DNA of 26,953 bases, taken from positions 1-26,953 of IMG/VR virus record IMGVR_UViG_3300048597_000077; one strand, given 5' to 3'. The position numbers were made by a program, and so were the translations under genes. The notes under the pieces are model-generated. The model did no database searches. It was not told the DNA's origin and saw only the letters and a list, made by a program, of their open reading frames with translations. Source of the DNA: a virus. Of the stretch, positions 13,874-23,200 are shown in pieces; the first letter of the stretch is position 1, and the number at the start of each line of letters is the position of its first letter.

Positions 13874-14357
13874 GTTCCGGATCGAAGGCCTCGATGTCGT
13901 CCTTGGCAACTTCAAGGAGGTCAAGGCGCAGATGCGGAACAAGGCCGTGCGAGCGGCCGCCCGCAAGGGGGCAAACGTCATTCGTGACGCCGCCAAGGCC
14001 GGCTGGCGTGCTGTGGACCGGCAGGAAACCCCGAACAGCATCGCCGACAACGTTGCGGTGCAGTTCGCCGGCCGAACGTTCCGGCGCACCGGCGACATCA
14101 TGTTTCGGGTCGGCATCCGGGGCGGCGCCAAGAGCTACGTCAACAACACGCGCAATCGGCGGATGCGGCGCGTGGGCGAGAAATACAACACGGGCGGCAC
14201 CACGTTCTACTGGCGCTTCTACGAGCTGGGCACCAGCACCCAGCCAGCGCGCCCGGTGATGCAGCCGGCCCTGTTCAACAACGCCGGCAAGGCGCTGGCC
14301 GCCTTCGTGCAGGAAATGGACCGCCAGTTCAAGCGGCTGGGCAAGGGGCCGGGCTGA
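13866..14357 (+). CDS. HK97 gp10-like morphogenesis protein
   Basis: A 163-residue protein. The start FRIEGLDVVLGNFKEVKAQM with basic helices AVRAAARKGANVIRDAAK and the late WRFYELGTSTQPARPVMQPA are typical of the HK97-gp10/putative tail-component family, which acts at the head-tail joint. It lies in the standard order between head closure and tail completion. Confidence 0.9.
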   Translation: MDEFRIEGLDVVLGNFKEVKAQMRNKAVRAAARKGANVIRDAAKAGWRAVDRQETPNSIADNVAVQFAGRTFRRTGDIMFRVGIRGGAKSYVNNTRNRRMRRVGEKYNTGGTTFYWRFYELGTSTQPARPVMQPALFNNAGKALAAFVQEMDRQFKRLGKGPG

Positions 14358-14719
14358 TGTTCTCTCCGCTCTACGACCTGGTGAAGAACAACGCCGGCGT
14401 GCAGGCCGTGCTCGGCAACCCCGTGCGGCTCTACGCCTTCGGTGATGCGGCGCAGGACGGCTCCAAGCCCTACGCGGTGCAGCAGACCGTGGGCGGCCAG
14501 CCTGAGAACTACCTCTCGGGCGTGCCCGACCTGGACAGCATCATCGTGCAGCTGGACGTGTACGCCCCGGCCATGACGCAGGCCAAGTCCATCGTGGTGG
14601 CGCTGGCGGCGGTGATCGAGCCGGTCGCCTACATCACCAGCTGGAACGGCGAGTTCCGCGACACCGAGACCAAGCTCTGGCGGATCAGCTTCACCGTCGA
14701 GTTCAAGCACCCCCGCTAA
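14357..14719 (+). CDS. Tail completion/terminator protein (DUF3168)
   Basis: A 120-residue protein. MFSPLYDLVKNNAGVQAVLG, YAFGDAAQDGSKPYAVQQTV, LDSIIVQLDVYAPAMTQAKS and the end W-R-I-S-F-T-V-E-F match DUF3168, which caps the tail at the side of the head. It is followed by a terminator that separates it from the tail tube gene. Confidence 0.9.
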   Translation: MFSPLYDLVKNNAGVQAVLGNPVRLYAFGDAAQDGSKPYAVQQTVGGQPENYLSGVPDLDSIIVQLDVYAPAMTQAKSIVVALAAVIEPVAYITSWNGEFRDTETKLWRISFTVEFKHPR

Positions 14720-14747
14720 TCCCCGACGCGCCCGCGCCGGTCACCTC

Positions 14748-14771
14748 ACCCGCCCGAGTGGCGGGTTTTTT
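14748..14771 (+). terminator. Hairpin terminator before the tail tube gene
   Basis: ACCCGCC (14748-14754) and GGCGGGT (14760-14766) form a perfect 7-bp stem with a 5-base loop and are followed by six T residues. Like the one at 9339, it interrupts the late operon just before a gene whose product is needed in many copies. Confidence 0.8.
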
Positions 14772-14797
14772 ATGCCCGCAACTCAAGGAAACCCGCA

Positions 14798-15502
14798 ATG
14801 ACCATCCCCACCCAAGGCACCCAGCTCTACTTCCTCGACCCGGTCGGCCCGGCGGTGGTCGAGGTCGCCTGCGCCCTGTCGATCGACGGCTTCGAGCTGA
14901 CCAACAACCAGACCCCCACCACCTGCCTGTCGAGCCTGGTGCAGACCTTCATCGCCGGCCGCGCCACCCCGGGCACCGTGACCTTCCCGGTCAACTTCAA
15001 CCCGGCCAGCACCAGCCACATCCGCCTCAAGCAGCTGCAGGCCGCTGGCACCACGCTCAGTTGGGCCGTGGGCTTTTCTCCCTTCGGCATCGCGGCGCCC
15101 ACCATCGGCAAGCCGGTGGCCTCGGTCACCGTCGGCACCCCGGGTTCGGGCTACACCACCACCCCCACGGTGGCGTTCAGCGCGGCCCCGGCCGGCGGCG
15201 TCACGGCCACGGGCGTGGCGGTGCGCAGCGGCTCTAACACCATCATCGGCGTGACCATCACCAACCCGGGCCGGGGCTACATCACCGCGCCCACCGTCAC
15301 GTTCTCGGGCGGCGGCGGCACCGGCGCAGCGGCCACCGCTGTCCTGGGCGCTGACGAGCTGGTGCCCGTCACCACCCGCGACTGGGTGCTGTTCAGGGGC
15401 TACATCGCCAGCTTTGGCCTGTCCTTCCCCAACGAAGGCGTGATCGGCGGCTCGGCCACGGTGCAGATCAGCGGCGACATCGAGATCGTTCCCAAGGTCT
15501 AA
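14798..15502 (+). CDS. Major tail tube protein with an inserted repeat domain
   Basis: A 234-residue protein with AAGGAAA before the ATG. Residues 1-105 and 185-234 look like a siphophage tail tube protein (start QGTQLYFLDPVGPAVVEVAC, end RGYIASFGLSFPNEGVIGGS and V-Q-I-S-G-D-I-E-I). Between them, residues about 107-183 hold two copies, 42 residues apart, of G-x-G-Y-x-x-x-P-T-V-x-F-S (116-128 and 158-170). This beta-rich insert probably projects from the tube surface, as Ig-like decorations do in other tails. The tube forms the DNA channel around the tape measure. It precedes the G/GT chaperone pair as in lambda. Confidence 0.85.
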   Translation: MTIPTQGTQLYFLDPVGPAVVEVACALSIDGFELTNNQTPTTCLSSLVQTFIAGRATPGTVTFPVNFNPASTSHIRLKQLQAAGTTLSWAVGFSPFGIAAPTIGKPVASVTVGTPGSGYTTTPTVAFSAAPAGGVTATGVAVRSGSNTIIGVTITNPGRGYITAPTVTFSGGGGTGAAATAVLGADELVPVTTRDWVLFRGYIASFGLSFPNEGVIGGSATVQISGDIEIVPKV

Positions 15503-15582
15503 GACCTTCCAGTTCTACGGGGCGGGTCTGGGGCGTGTGTCGCCGCACGATTCCCGCCGCCCCACCTACTACGGCGACCATC

Positions 15583-16062
15583 ATGGACCTTTCCCAACTG
15601 CAGGCCATGGGTGCATTCGTGCCCCAGGCCATTTTCAAGCGCGACATCCAAATCACCTATCGTCCGCTCAAGCCTGCCTCGGAGTGGGCGGAGCCGGACG
15701 TTCCCGAGCACGAATCCGAGCCCGTCAAGGCCACGGTGACCGTGCACATCCGCAAGCGCAGCTCGGCGGATTTCCTCGAGATCGTGAACGCACCCGACGG
15801 CGACAAGCCGTTCGTGTCCCTGCTGCGTTGCGTGGTCAACCCCGACGGCTCCCCGGTATTCGCTGACTTGGCCCAAGCCAAGCAGCTGGCCGAGTGGATG
15901 CTCCTGGCGCTGCTGCCAGCGGTGACCGAGGTCAACTCCTACGACGCAAAAAAATCGACGCCGAGGATGAGTGGTGGTGCGACCTCGCCCTCGCCCTCGG
16001 CGGGCGCAGCGTTGCGGAGTGGCAAGCGGCTATCTCGCAAGAGGAACGGAGCCTCTGGCTGA
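15583..16062 (+). CDS. Tail assembly chaperone, G-type (zero-frame product)
   Basis: A 159-residue product from the ATG at 15583, chosen because MDLSQLQAMGAFVP is a natural start and the upstream extension from GTG 15535 looks non-coding. The body (IQITYRPLKPASEWAEPDVP, VTVHIRKRSSADFLEI, AKQLAEWMLLALLPAVTEVN) fits the tail assembly chaperones that coat the tape measure protein. The last 35 residues after the A7 slip site (STPRMSGG...) are low-complexity and poorly folded, as expected of an alternative end. The slip site at 15948-15954 gives the longer GT-type form. Confidence 0.8.
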   Translation: MDLSQLQAMGAFVPQAIFKRDIQITYRPLKPASEWAEPDVPEHESEPVKATVTVHIRKRSSADFLEIVNAPDGDKPFVSLLRCVVNPDGSPVFADLAQAKQLAEWMLLALLPAVTEVNSYDAKKSTPRMSGGATSPSPSAGAALRSGKRLSRKRNGASG

Positions 16063-16289
16063 ACTACGTCCGCAAGCGCGGCCCGCTCAACCCCCTGCGG
16101 CGCCTGGACGGCAACCTGGCCGAGATCGCCCGGCTGATCGCCGTGGCGGCAAGGCTGGAGAAGTCCGGCGGCGGGAAATGGGAAAACACCGATTTCTGCC
16201 GCTGGGGCGCCCCGCCCGAGCCGAAACCCCTCGACCCCGACGCGGCCTTCGCCATGTTCGCGGCCTTCGCTAAACCCAAGGAAACGTAA
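15583..16289 (+). CDS. Tail assembly chaperone, GT-type (-1 frameshift fusion)
   Basis: Zero-frame codons GCA-AAA-AAA end at 15954. A -1 slip on A-AAA-AAA re-reads the last A, giving ATC-GAC-GCC, so K124 is followed by IDAEDEWWCDLALALGG and 111 residues in all, for a 235-residue protein. The second-frame part is well formed (helical, Trp-rich, ending AFAMFAAFAKPKET) and has no good start of its own. In lambda and many siphophages the same arrangement makes a few percent of GT, and a correct G:GT ratio is needed for tail assembly. The stop overlaps the tape measure ATG. Confidence 0.85.
15948..16002 (+). promoter_or_regulatory. Programmed -1 frameshift signal: slippery A7 and stem-loop
   Basis: The heptamer A-AAA-AAA (15948-15954) is in the correct zero-frame phase. 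Four bases later CGCCGAGG (15959-15966) pairs exactly with CCTCGGCG (15995-16002), leaving a 28-base loop; this could stall the ribosome over the slip site. Confidence 0.8.
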
Positions 16290-18328
16290 TGGCCAGCAGA
16301 AGTTTGGGCACGTTGTCTGTCGACCTGGTAGCCAAGGTGGGCGGCTTCGTGTCCGGCATGAGCGCGGCCGAGCGGGCGGCGGCCAAATCGTCCCGCGAGA
16401 TCGAGCAGCGCATGAAGCGGCTCGGCAAGGCGATCGACACCGGTCTGCAGGTGGCGGCGGCGGCAGCGGTGGCAGCCACGGCGGCCATCACCGTGGGCGT
16501 GGGCAACGCCATCAACCGGCTGGACGAGATCGGCAAGGCCGCCCAAAAGGTGGGCGTCACCACCGAGGCGCTGTCCAAGCTCGCATTTGCCGCCCAGCTC
16601 GCCGACGTGGATCTGCAGGCGCTCCAGGGCGGGCTGGTCAAGCTGGCCAAGTCTCAGGACATGGCCGCTCAGGGGTCCGCTGCCCAGCTCGAGCTTTTCC
16701 AGGCGCTGGGTGTGGAGTTCAAGAACGCCGACGGCACCCTGCGCGACACCGGCGAGGTGCTCACCGACCTGGCCGACAAGTTCCAGCTGCTGCCCGACGG
16801 GGCGAACAAGACCACTGCGGCCCTGGGCCTGCTCGGCAAGTCTGGCGCCCAGCTGATCCCCCTGCTCAACGGCGGCAGCGAGGCCATCCGCGAGGCCGGC
16901 GACGAGCTCGACCGCCTGGGCGGCACTGTGACCCCGGAGGCGGCCCGCCAGGCCGAGCAGTTCAACGACAACCTGACGCGCCTGCGCACCGCGGCCGACG
17001 GCCTGTTCACCTCGCTGGCCACCAGCGTGCTGCCCAGCCTGGTGGAGTTCTCCGAGAACGCCGTCGATGCCACCCAGAACACCCAGCGCATGTCGGAGGT
17101 GGCCGAGGCCGCCTCCAGCTTCGTGCGCGGCATCGGGCTCAGCGCCCAGCTGGCCGTGGACGGTGTGCAGCAGCTAACCTCCTACATCGAGGGCCTGTAT
17201 TTCTCGCTCAACGCCCTGAGCAAGATCAACGTCTCGGCCATTTTCCGGGGAGGCCCGGGCGAGGACATCGAGAAAGCCCGGCAGGCCTTCAGCCAGGACA
17301 ACCTGGCCGAGTCCCGCGCCAACTTCTTTGGCGGCGGCGGTGCGGAGGCCAAACCTTTCGACTTCGCCGCAGGCGAGATCGACGCCCAGAACCTGGCCGA
17401 CAAGGCAAAGCGTGAGCTCGGCTCCGAGGCCGAGGTCAAGCGGCTGTCGAAGGCGCTGGAGGAACAGCGCGCCGCAGCCAGTGGCGCCGCTGCCGCCAAG
17501 ACCGCCAGTGCGGGCGCCAGCCGCGCCCAGGCGGCAGCAGACCGGGAGGCGGCCGACGCGGCCCGGGCCCAGACCGAGCAGCGCGCCGAGGCCTACGACG
17601 ACATCCAGCGGGTCTACCAGGCCGAGCTCGACGCCAAGCGCGAGCAAGAGGACGCGGACCTGCGGGCGAAGGAGATCGTGGACCAGACCCTGGCCGACAT
17701 CGCCTTCGAGACCAAGCTGCTGGGCCTGAACAACCTCGAGCGCGCCAAGGCCATCGAGCTGCGCTACGCCAACGCCGAGGCGGCCGGGGACGAGCAGGAC
17801 CAGATCATCGCGGCCCTGGAGAACTACGACCAGGCGCTCAAGGAGGCCGAGGGCGTGGACTTCGCCCGGGATGCCACCAAGAGCGTGTTCGAGGACCTGG
17901 TCGACGGTGTGGGCAGCGCCCAGGACGCCGTGGACGACTTTTTCGACAACCTGCGCAACAAGGCGCTGCAGGTGTTTTCCGACAAGCTGTTCGACGGCCT
18001 GTTCGACGCCTTCAAGGGTGACGCGACCAAGGGCGGCGGCGGCATCGGCGGCTTCCTGGGCTCGCTGTTCGGCGGCGCCCGTGCCGGTGGCGGGCCGGTG
18101 TACCCCGGCAAGGCCTACCTGGTGGGCGAGGAAGGCCCCGAGCTGATCCGCCCCACCGGCGCCGGCATCGTGACCCCGGCCGCTGAGACCGCGCGCCTGC
18201 GCTCTGGCGGCGGCACTTCGAACATCACCTTCGTGCTGCCCGGCCGCAATGACCTGCGCACCGAATCCCAGCGGCAGGCCGACATGGGCCGCGCCACGCA
18301 GCGCCAGCTTGCCCGGAGCACCGCATGA
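16289..18328 (+). CDS. Tape measure protein
   Basis: A 679-residue protein. It is helical and Ala-rich, with a hydrophobic stretch near residues 54-75, a lambda-like middle (EALSKLAFAAQLADVDLQAL, LGLLGKSGAQLIPLLNGG), a long charged helix region near 380-560, a Gly-rich section and the typical tape measure end GGGPVYPGKAYLVGEEGPEL (about 599-618). It fixes tail length and is ejected with the DNA. At about 0.15 nm per residue a tail near 100 nm is expected. It follows the chaperones directly, as in other siphophages. Confidence 0.93.
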   Translation: MASRSLGTLSVDLVAKVGGFVSGMSAAERAAAKSSREIEQRMKRLGKAIDTGLQVAAAAAVAATAAITVGVGNAINRLDEIGKAAQKVGVTTEALSKLAFAAQLADVDLQALQGGLVKLAKSQDMAAQGSAAQLELFQALGVEFKNADGTLRDTGEVLTDLADKFQLLPDGANKTTAALGLLGKSGAQLIPLLNGGSEAIREAGDELDRLGGTVTPEAARQAEQFNDNLTRLRTAADGLFTSLATSVLPSLVEFSENAVDATQNTQRMSEVAEAASSFVRGIGLSAQLAVDGVQQLTSYIEGLYFSLNALSKINVSAIFRGGPGEDIEKARQAFSQDNLAESRANFFGGGGAEAKPFDFAAGEIDAQNLADKAKRELGSEAEVKRLSKALEEQRAAASGAAAAKTASAGASRAQAAADREAADAARAQTEQRAEAYDDIQRVYQAELDAKREQEDADLRAKEIVDQTLADIAFETKLLGLNNLERAKAIELRYANAEAAGDEQDQIIAALENYDQALKEAEGVDFARDATKSVFEDLVDGVGSAQDAVDDFFDNLRNKALQVFSDKLFDGLFDAFKGDATKGGGGIGGFLGSLFGGARAGGGPVYPGKAYLVGEEGPELIRPTGAGIVTPAAETARLRSGGGTSNITFVLPGRNDLRTESQRQADMGRATQRQLARSTA

Positions 18329-18933
18329 GCCACCTAGACGCCTACCTGGGCCCGTGCCCCACCTACGGCTGGAGCATCACGCCCCGGTTCAAGACCCGGA
18401 TCGTGGATCTGGCCAACGGCGACGAGTTCCGCAACGCCGAATGGGTGGACTGCCGGCACGAGGCCAGCGCGCCCTTCCTGAACATCAGCCGGGACGCCTA
18501 CCGCGAGCTGAAGCGGATGTTCCTGGTCTGCCGGGGCATGCTGCACGCCTTCCGCCTGCGCGATGAGCTGGACTTCACCGGCACCAACGAGATTTTCGGA
18601 ATCGGCAACGGCACCCTGCGCGAGTTCCAGCTGTCCAAGATCAGCACGGTGGACGGGCTGGAGTACGTGCGCAACGTGTACGCCCTGCCCAGCGTTCCGG
18701 TGATCACGATCAACGGCACGCCCACCACGGCCTTCCAGTTCAACATCCGCACCGGGCGGATCAAGTTCACCACCGCCCCGGCAGCGGCGGCCGTGCTGCG
18801 CTGGACGGGCACGTTCGACCTCTGGGTGCGGTTCAGCACCGACGACATGCCCTTCAGCCTGGACGACCCCAACGCCACGAACGGCCAGGTGGGGCTGATC
18901 GAAGTGCCGCCGCCGGTCGAGCCGTTCGTATGA
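18325..18933 (+). CDS. Distal tail protein, DUF2460 / GTA gp12-like
   Basis: A 202-residue protein. The pattern GWSITPRFKTRIVDLANGDE, REL-K-R-M-F-L-V-C-R-G, FRLRDELDF, LREFQLSKIS and the end LWVRFSTDDMPFSLDD matches DUF2460, whose member in the Rhodobacter capsulatus gene transfer agent is the distal tail protein. It probably joins tube and hub. It is the first of four genes in the order known from that particle, all overlapping by ATGA or TAATG. Confidence 0.9.
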   Translation: MSHLDAYLGPCPTYGWSITPRFKTRIVDLANGDEFRNAEWVDCRHEASAPFLNISRDAYRELKRMFLVCRGMLHAFRLRDELDFTGTNEIFGIGNGTLREFQLSKISTVDGLEYVRNVYALPSVPVITINGTPTTAFQFNIRTGRIKFTTAPAAAAVLRWTGTFDLWVRFSTDDMPFSLDDPNATNGQVGLIEVPPPVEPFV

Positions 18934-19889
18934 GCCACACCATCCCGGTCGCGCTGCAGGACCACCTGAATCAGGACGCCACCACCACCTGCCGCCTGCT
19001 GCGCATCGCCCCCAAGCGCGGGGCGGCGTTCGGCTACAGCAGCACGAACCGGGCGATTGACTACAACGACGGCGCGGGCCTGATCACCTACCAGGTGCAG
19101 TCGGGCTTCGACGTGTCCACGGTGGTGGGCAGCGCCGACACCTCGGTGGACAACGCCGAGGCGCGGGTGCTGGCGCTGGCGGGCGGGCCGGTGACCGAGG
19201 CGATGATCAACGCGGGCGAGCTGGACGGCGCCGAGTTCAGCCTGTACGAGGTGAACTACCTCGACCTGACCACCGGCCGGCACAAGGTGGTCATGCACGG
19301 CTACGTCGGCCGGGCGCGCTCCTTGCGCGGCGCGGCGTTCACGCTGGAGCTGCGGTCGCTGATCGACCTGTTGCGGCAGGAGCCGTGGGAAAAGTACCAG
19401 CGCCGCTGCCGGGTTCGGCAGTTCGGCAGCCAGCCGGGCGATGAGCGGTTCCCGTGCAAGTTCGTCCTGGCGCCTGAGCTGGTGACGGGCGTGGCGGTGA
19501 CGAGCGTGGGCACCGAGGCGAACCGGACCTTTACCGCGTCCAGCCTTGGCCAGGCAGCGGCGTACTTCGCCCCCGGGATGCTGCTCTGGACCACGGGTCC
19601 CAACGCGGGACTGAGCTTTGAGATCGAGACCTTCGGCACGGGCGGCGTGATCACGCTGGCCTTCCCGATGCCGTACCTGCCGGTGGCGGGCCACCTGTTC
19701 ACCATCCGGCGCGAGTGCAGCCGGGAGTGGTCGGGGTACAACAGCTGCCAGACCTTCGCCAACCGGGCCAATTTCCGCGGCGAGCCCAAGATGCGGCCGG
19801 CGGATGCCGCGGCCACCCAGATCCCGGGCGCCAACGCCTCGCCGGGCAGCGGCGGCACCACGTTCGTGCCGGAAGTCTCCGAGGCATGA
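18930..19889 (+). CDS. Tail hub protein, DUF2163 / GTA gp13-like
   Basis: A 319-residue protein of normal family length. The N-terminal half (PVALQDHLNQDATTTCRLLR, VQSGFDVSTVVG, LRSLIDLLRQ) fits DUF2163 and the C-terminal half fits the BR0599 phage domain with CSREWSGYNSCQTFANRANF. Four cysteines, C160, C176, C263 and C273, are placed as in hub proteins that hold a 4Fe-4S cluster (lambda gpL is the known example, and the gene transfer agent hub is reported to have one). An iron-sulfur site is inferred. The last 30 residues look disordered. Confidence 0.88.
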   Translation: MSHTIPVALQDHLNQDATTTCRLLRIAPKRGAAFGYSSTNRAIDYNDGAGLITYQVQSGFDVSTVVGSADTSVDNAEARVLALAGGPVTEAMINAGELDGAEFSLYEVNYLDLTTGRHKVVMHGYVGRARSLRGAAFTLELRSLIDLLRQEPWEKYQRRCRVRQFGSQPGDERFPCKFVLAPELVTGVAVTSVGTEANRTFTASSLGQAAAYFAPGMLLWTTGPNAGLSFEIETFGTGGVITLAFPMPYLPVAGHLFTIRRECSREWSGYNSCQTFANRANFRGEPKMRPADAAATQIPGANASPGSGGTTFVPEVSEA

Positions 19890-20293
19890 GTGCCCTGGTG
19901 CAGGCCGCGCGCCGGTACGTCGGCGTGCGCTTCGTCCACCGTGGGCGCCGGGCCGACAAGCTCGACTGCGCCGGGCTGGTGCTGCGCGCCTACGCCGACT
20001 GCGGCGTGGTGCTGCCGGCCCCGCCTGAGAACTACGGCCGCGAGCCGCAGCTCGACACCTTCATGGCCGCCATCGTGGCCGCGCTGGGGCCTGCCGTGCC
20101 CGGCCCGGCGCAGGTGGGCGACGTGGTGACGTTGCGTACCGCGCAACACCCGCATCACGTGGCCTTCGTCGGGGACTACCCCGGCGGCCTGTCCCTGGTG
20201 CATGCCAGTGGCGAGCACGGACGCGTGGTGGAACACCGCCTGTCCCCCGAATACCTCGCCCGCATCGTGACCATCCACCGGAGGCCCGTCTAA
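19886..20293 (+). CDS. NlpC/P60 tail peptidase, GTA gp14-like
   Basis: A 135-residue protein from the ATG at 19886. The Cys-His catalytic layout is visible: C28 in LDCAGLVLRAY, H90 or H91 in HHVAFVGD, and a third polar residue near H106. NlpC/P60 enzymes cut peptidoglycan peptides. In the gene transfer agent the equivalent sits in the tail tip and helps DNA cross the cell wall. Its place between hub genes agrees with that. Confidence 0.9.
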   Translation: MSALVQAARRYVGVRFVHRGRRADKLDCAGLVLRAYADCGVVLPAPPENYGREPQLDTFMAAIVAALGPAVPGPAQVGDVVTLRTAQHPHHVAFVGDYPGGLSLVHASGEHGRVVEHRLSPEYLARIVTIHRRPV

Positions 20294-23200
20294 TGGGTGT
20301 GCGCAACATCCTGACGGGCGCGGGCGCCGTTGTCGGCAGCTTCTTTGGCCAGCCGCAGCTTGGCCTGGCCATTGGCTCGCTGATCGGCAACATCGTGGAC
20401 CCCCAGCGCATCAAGGGGCCGGCGCTGAAGGAGTTCCCGGTGCTGGGCGTCACCGAGGGCGCGTACCGCCAGGTGGCCTACGGCACCACCATCATCCGCG
20501 ACTGCCAGCTGATCGACTGGGGCCCGCTGGACCCGGTGATCGTGGAGGAACAGCAGGGCAAGGGTGGCGGGCCGGTGGTGGACCCCCAGCGCCTGTACCA
20601 GACCTACGCCGTGGCCATCGGCGAGCCCATCGAGGCCGTGCGCTACATCAAGCGCGACGGCGTGATGGTGTACGACCTGCGGCCCGGCAGCACCATCCTG
20701 CCAGAGTCGGCGGACTTCGCCGGCCGGCTGCGCATCTACCTCGGCGACGAGGCCCAGCTGCCCGATCCCGACCTCGAGGCCCTACCCAACAACGGCGTGG
20801 GCAATACCCCGAGCTATCGCGGCACCTCGTACTTCGTGGTGGTGCGCGACGACCTGACCGACCTGGGCGGGCGGATTCCGACGTATGAGGTGGAGGTCCT
20901 TCGCACCGTTGGCAGCGTGGTCTCCAACGTGACGCTGGCCACAAACTTCGACTACTACTCGGGCAGCCCCGACGCGCTTCAGGTCGAGACCACCATGGGG
21001 TGGGCGGCGGGTATTGAAGTGGTGGCGGTTTCCCCGAACGGCCTCTACGCGGTGGGTTCCGACCCTACGTCTGCGTCGGCGGATCGCTTCGGGTTTCGGA
21101 AGTTCGATCCGGTCACGGGCACTTGGTCCACCTTGGGCGTCCCCGGGGGAGATATGACCCGCGGCCCGCGCGCCATGGCTTGGCACCCGTCGAGCCAGTA
21201 TGTGGCGATCTGCGGCATCAACAACGCAAGTTCTCAGGACTGGCGGGTCTACAAAGTCGTGGCCGACGAGTTGGTGGTGATCTCGGAAGCCTCCGCTTAC
21301 ATGAACGCCACCTGCGAATCGGTGGCGTGGAACGATGACGGTGACCTGCTCGCGGTCGGGAACACGAACAGCGGTCAGGTGTTGGGTATCTATGATTTCG
21401 ATGCCGGCTCGGGCGCCATTACCAACCTTCGGCAGCTCAACGGCACGCCGGGCCCGTTCGGGGGCCTAGCCAAGCACATGGATTTCCAGCCCGGCCCGAA
21501 CCCACGCTACCTGGTGTTCGCCAGCACCAGTTATCTGCACGTTGTGGACATCCTGAACGATCCAATCGACGAGGCATGCTGGGTCAGCACCGCCGCCATC
21601 CGGCCCTTTTGCGCATGGACCGCCGACGGTGCGCACGTCGTCGCCATTGAGGATGTCTCGACCCCCTTCGATGTTGGCGTCTGGGAGTTGGCGGGCGGCG
21701 TGGGTCTTGAGGCTTTGGCGCGGGTCAGTTCGGCAGCTTCTCCACCGAGCGGTCGCGTCGGAGGCGCCATGTTGAACCCTGCTCGGACTCACCTGGCGGT
21801 TGTGATTGATACCCTGTCGGTGATCCCGCCCGAGATTTACAGCCTCTCCACCGCTGTCCCGCCGGTCCTGACCAAGCTCTCGAACCCTGCCGCGGGTGGC
21901 GGCCTACTGCGGTCCGCGTCCTGGGCGGCCACGGCTTCGCTGCCTCAGTACGAGGACAACGCCGTGCCGCTGTCCACCATCGTGGCCGACATCGCCGACC
22001 GCTGCGGCATCCCGGCCAGCAAGCTGGATCTGAGCGAGCTCACCGACGAGGTGAAGGGCCTCACCCTGGGCGGCCAGTACGACGGCGCCGGGGCCATCAC
22101 CACGCTGATGCCGCCCTACTGGTTCGACCTGTACGAGGCCGACAAGGAAGTGCGGGCGCCGAAGCGGGGCGGGGCGGTGAAGGCCACCATCACCGAAGCG
22201 GACCTGGTGGAGGACATCGACGAGAACGCCCTGCGCGGGCAGGACATCGAGTATCCCCGCAAGCTCCAGCTGAAATACCTCAACCCGGGCCAGAATTACG
22301 CCGCCCCGGCGGCCGTGTTCGCGCGCACCACCCCCGACGTGCGGGTGCGTGGCGAGGCGAACATGGACCTGCCCATCTGCATGGACGAAACGCAGGCCCT
22401 CCAGACGGCCGAGCGGATCCTCAAGGTGATGTGGGAGGATCTCAACGGCGAGGTGACCTTCAGCCTGCCGGCCGGCCCGTTCGCCTGGCTGGCGCCCACC
22501 GACTGTCTGGGCCTGAGCATCCGGGGCGCCTTGTTCCGCATCCGGGTGGAAAAGGTGGAGGACGTGGACGGCGTGCTCAAGGTCACGGCCCGCCGCGACC
22601 GGCAAAGCGCCTACACCAGCGTGCTCACCGCCATCCCGCTGCCGCCGCCGGAAGGCCCGCCGCCGAGTCTGGCCGGCATCACCCAGTTCGTGGTGCTCAA
22701 CGGCCCCGGGATCATCGACAGCGACGACCGGCTGGGCGTGCGCATCGGTGTGTGTGGCCTTCCGGGCACGGCATGGTCGGGCGCCACCGTGCGCTACAGC
22801 ACCGACGCCGGGGCTACTTGGACCACCGCCGCCACCCTGCGCACCGCCGCGCGCCTGGGCACGCTCACGGCCGCGCTGCCGTCGAACCTGGCCGGCTACA
22901 CCGACGCCACCAACCCGCTGCAGGTCTTGATGGTGGACGACCGCCAGCTCGAGGCCATCACCGACCTGCAGCTGCTGCAGGAGGGCAACGGCGCGGCCAT
23001 TGCCCGGGCGGACGGCACGTGTGAGGTGCTCCAGTTCCGAGACGTGACCGACAACGGGGCGCGGTCTTGGACGCTGCGCCACATGCCCCGGGGCGGGTTG
23101 GGCACCACGGCGAGCGCGCACTCCATCGGCGCCAAGTTCGTGATGCTCGATGGCACCGAGTTCGTGCCCCTGCCGTCGGCGCTGATCGGGCAGACGCTGC

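Noticed and set aside
14748-14771. Possible small RNA gene in the gap before the tail tube gene
   Set aside because: Only a simple terminator hairpin is present and no promoter is visible in the 78-base gap.
15503-15582. Start of the G-type chaperone at GTG 15535
   Set aside because: The extra residues (CRRTIPAAPPTTATI) look non-coding, and ATG 15583 gives the typical start of this family.
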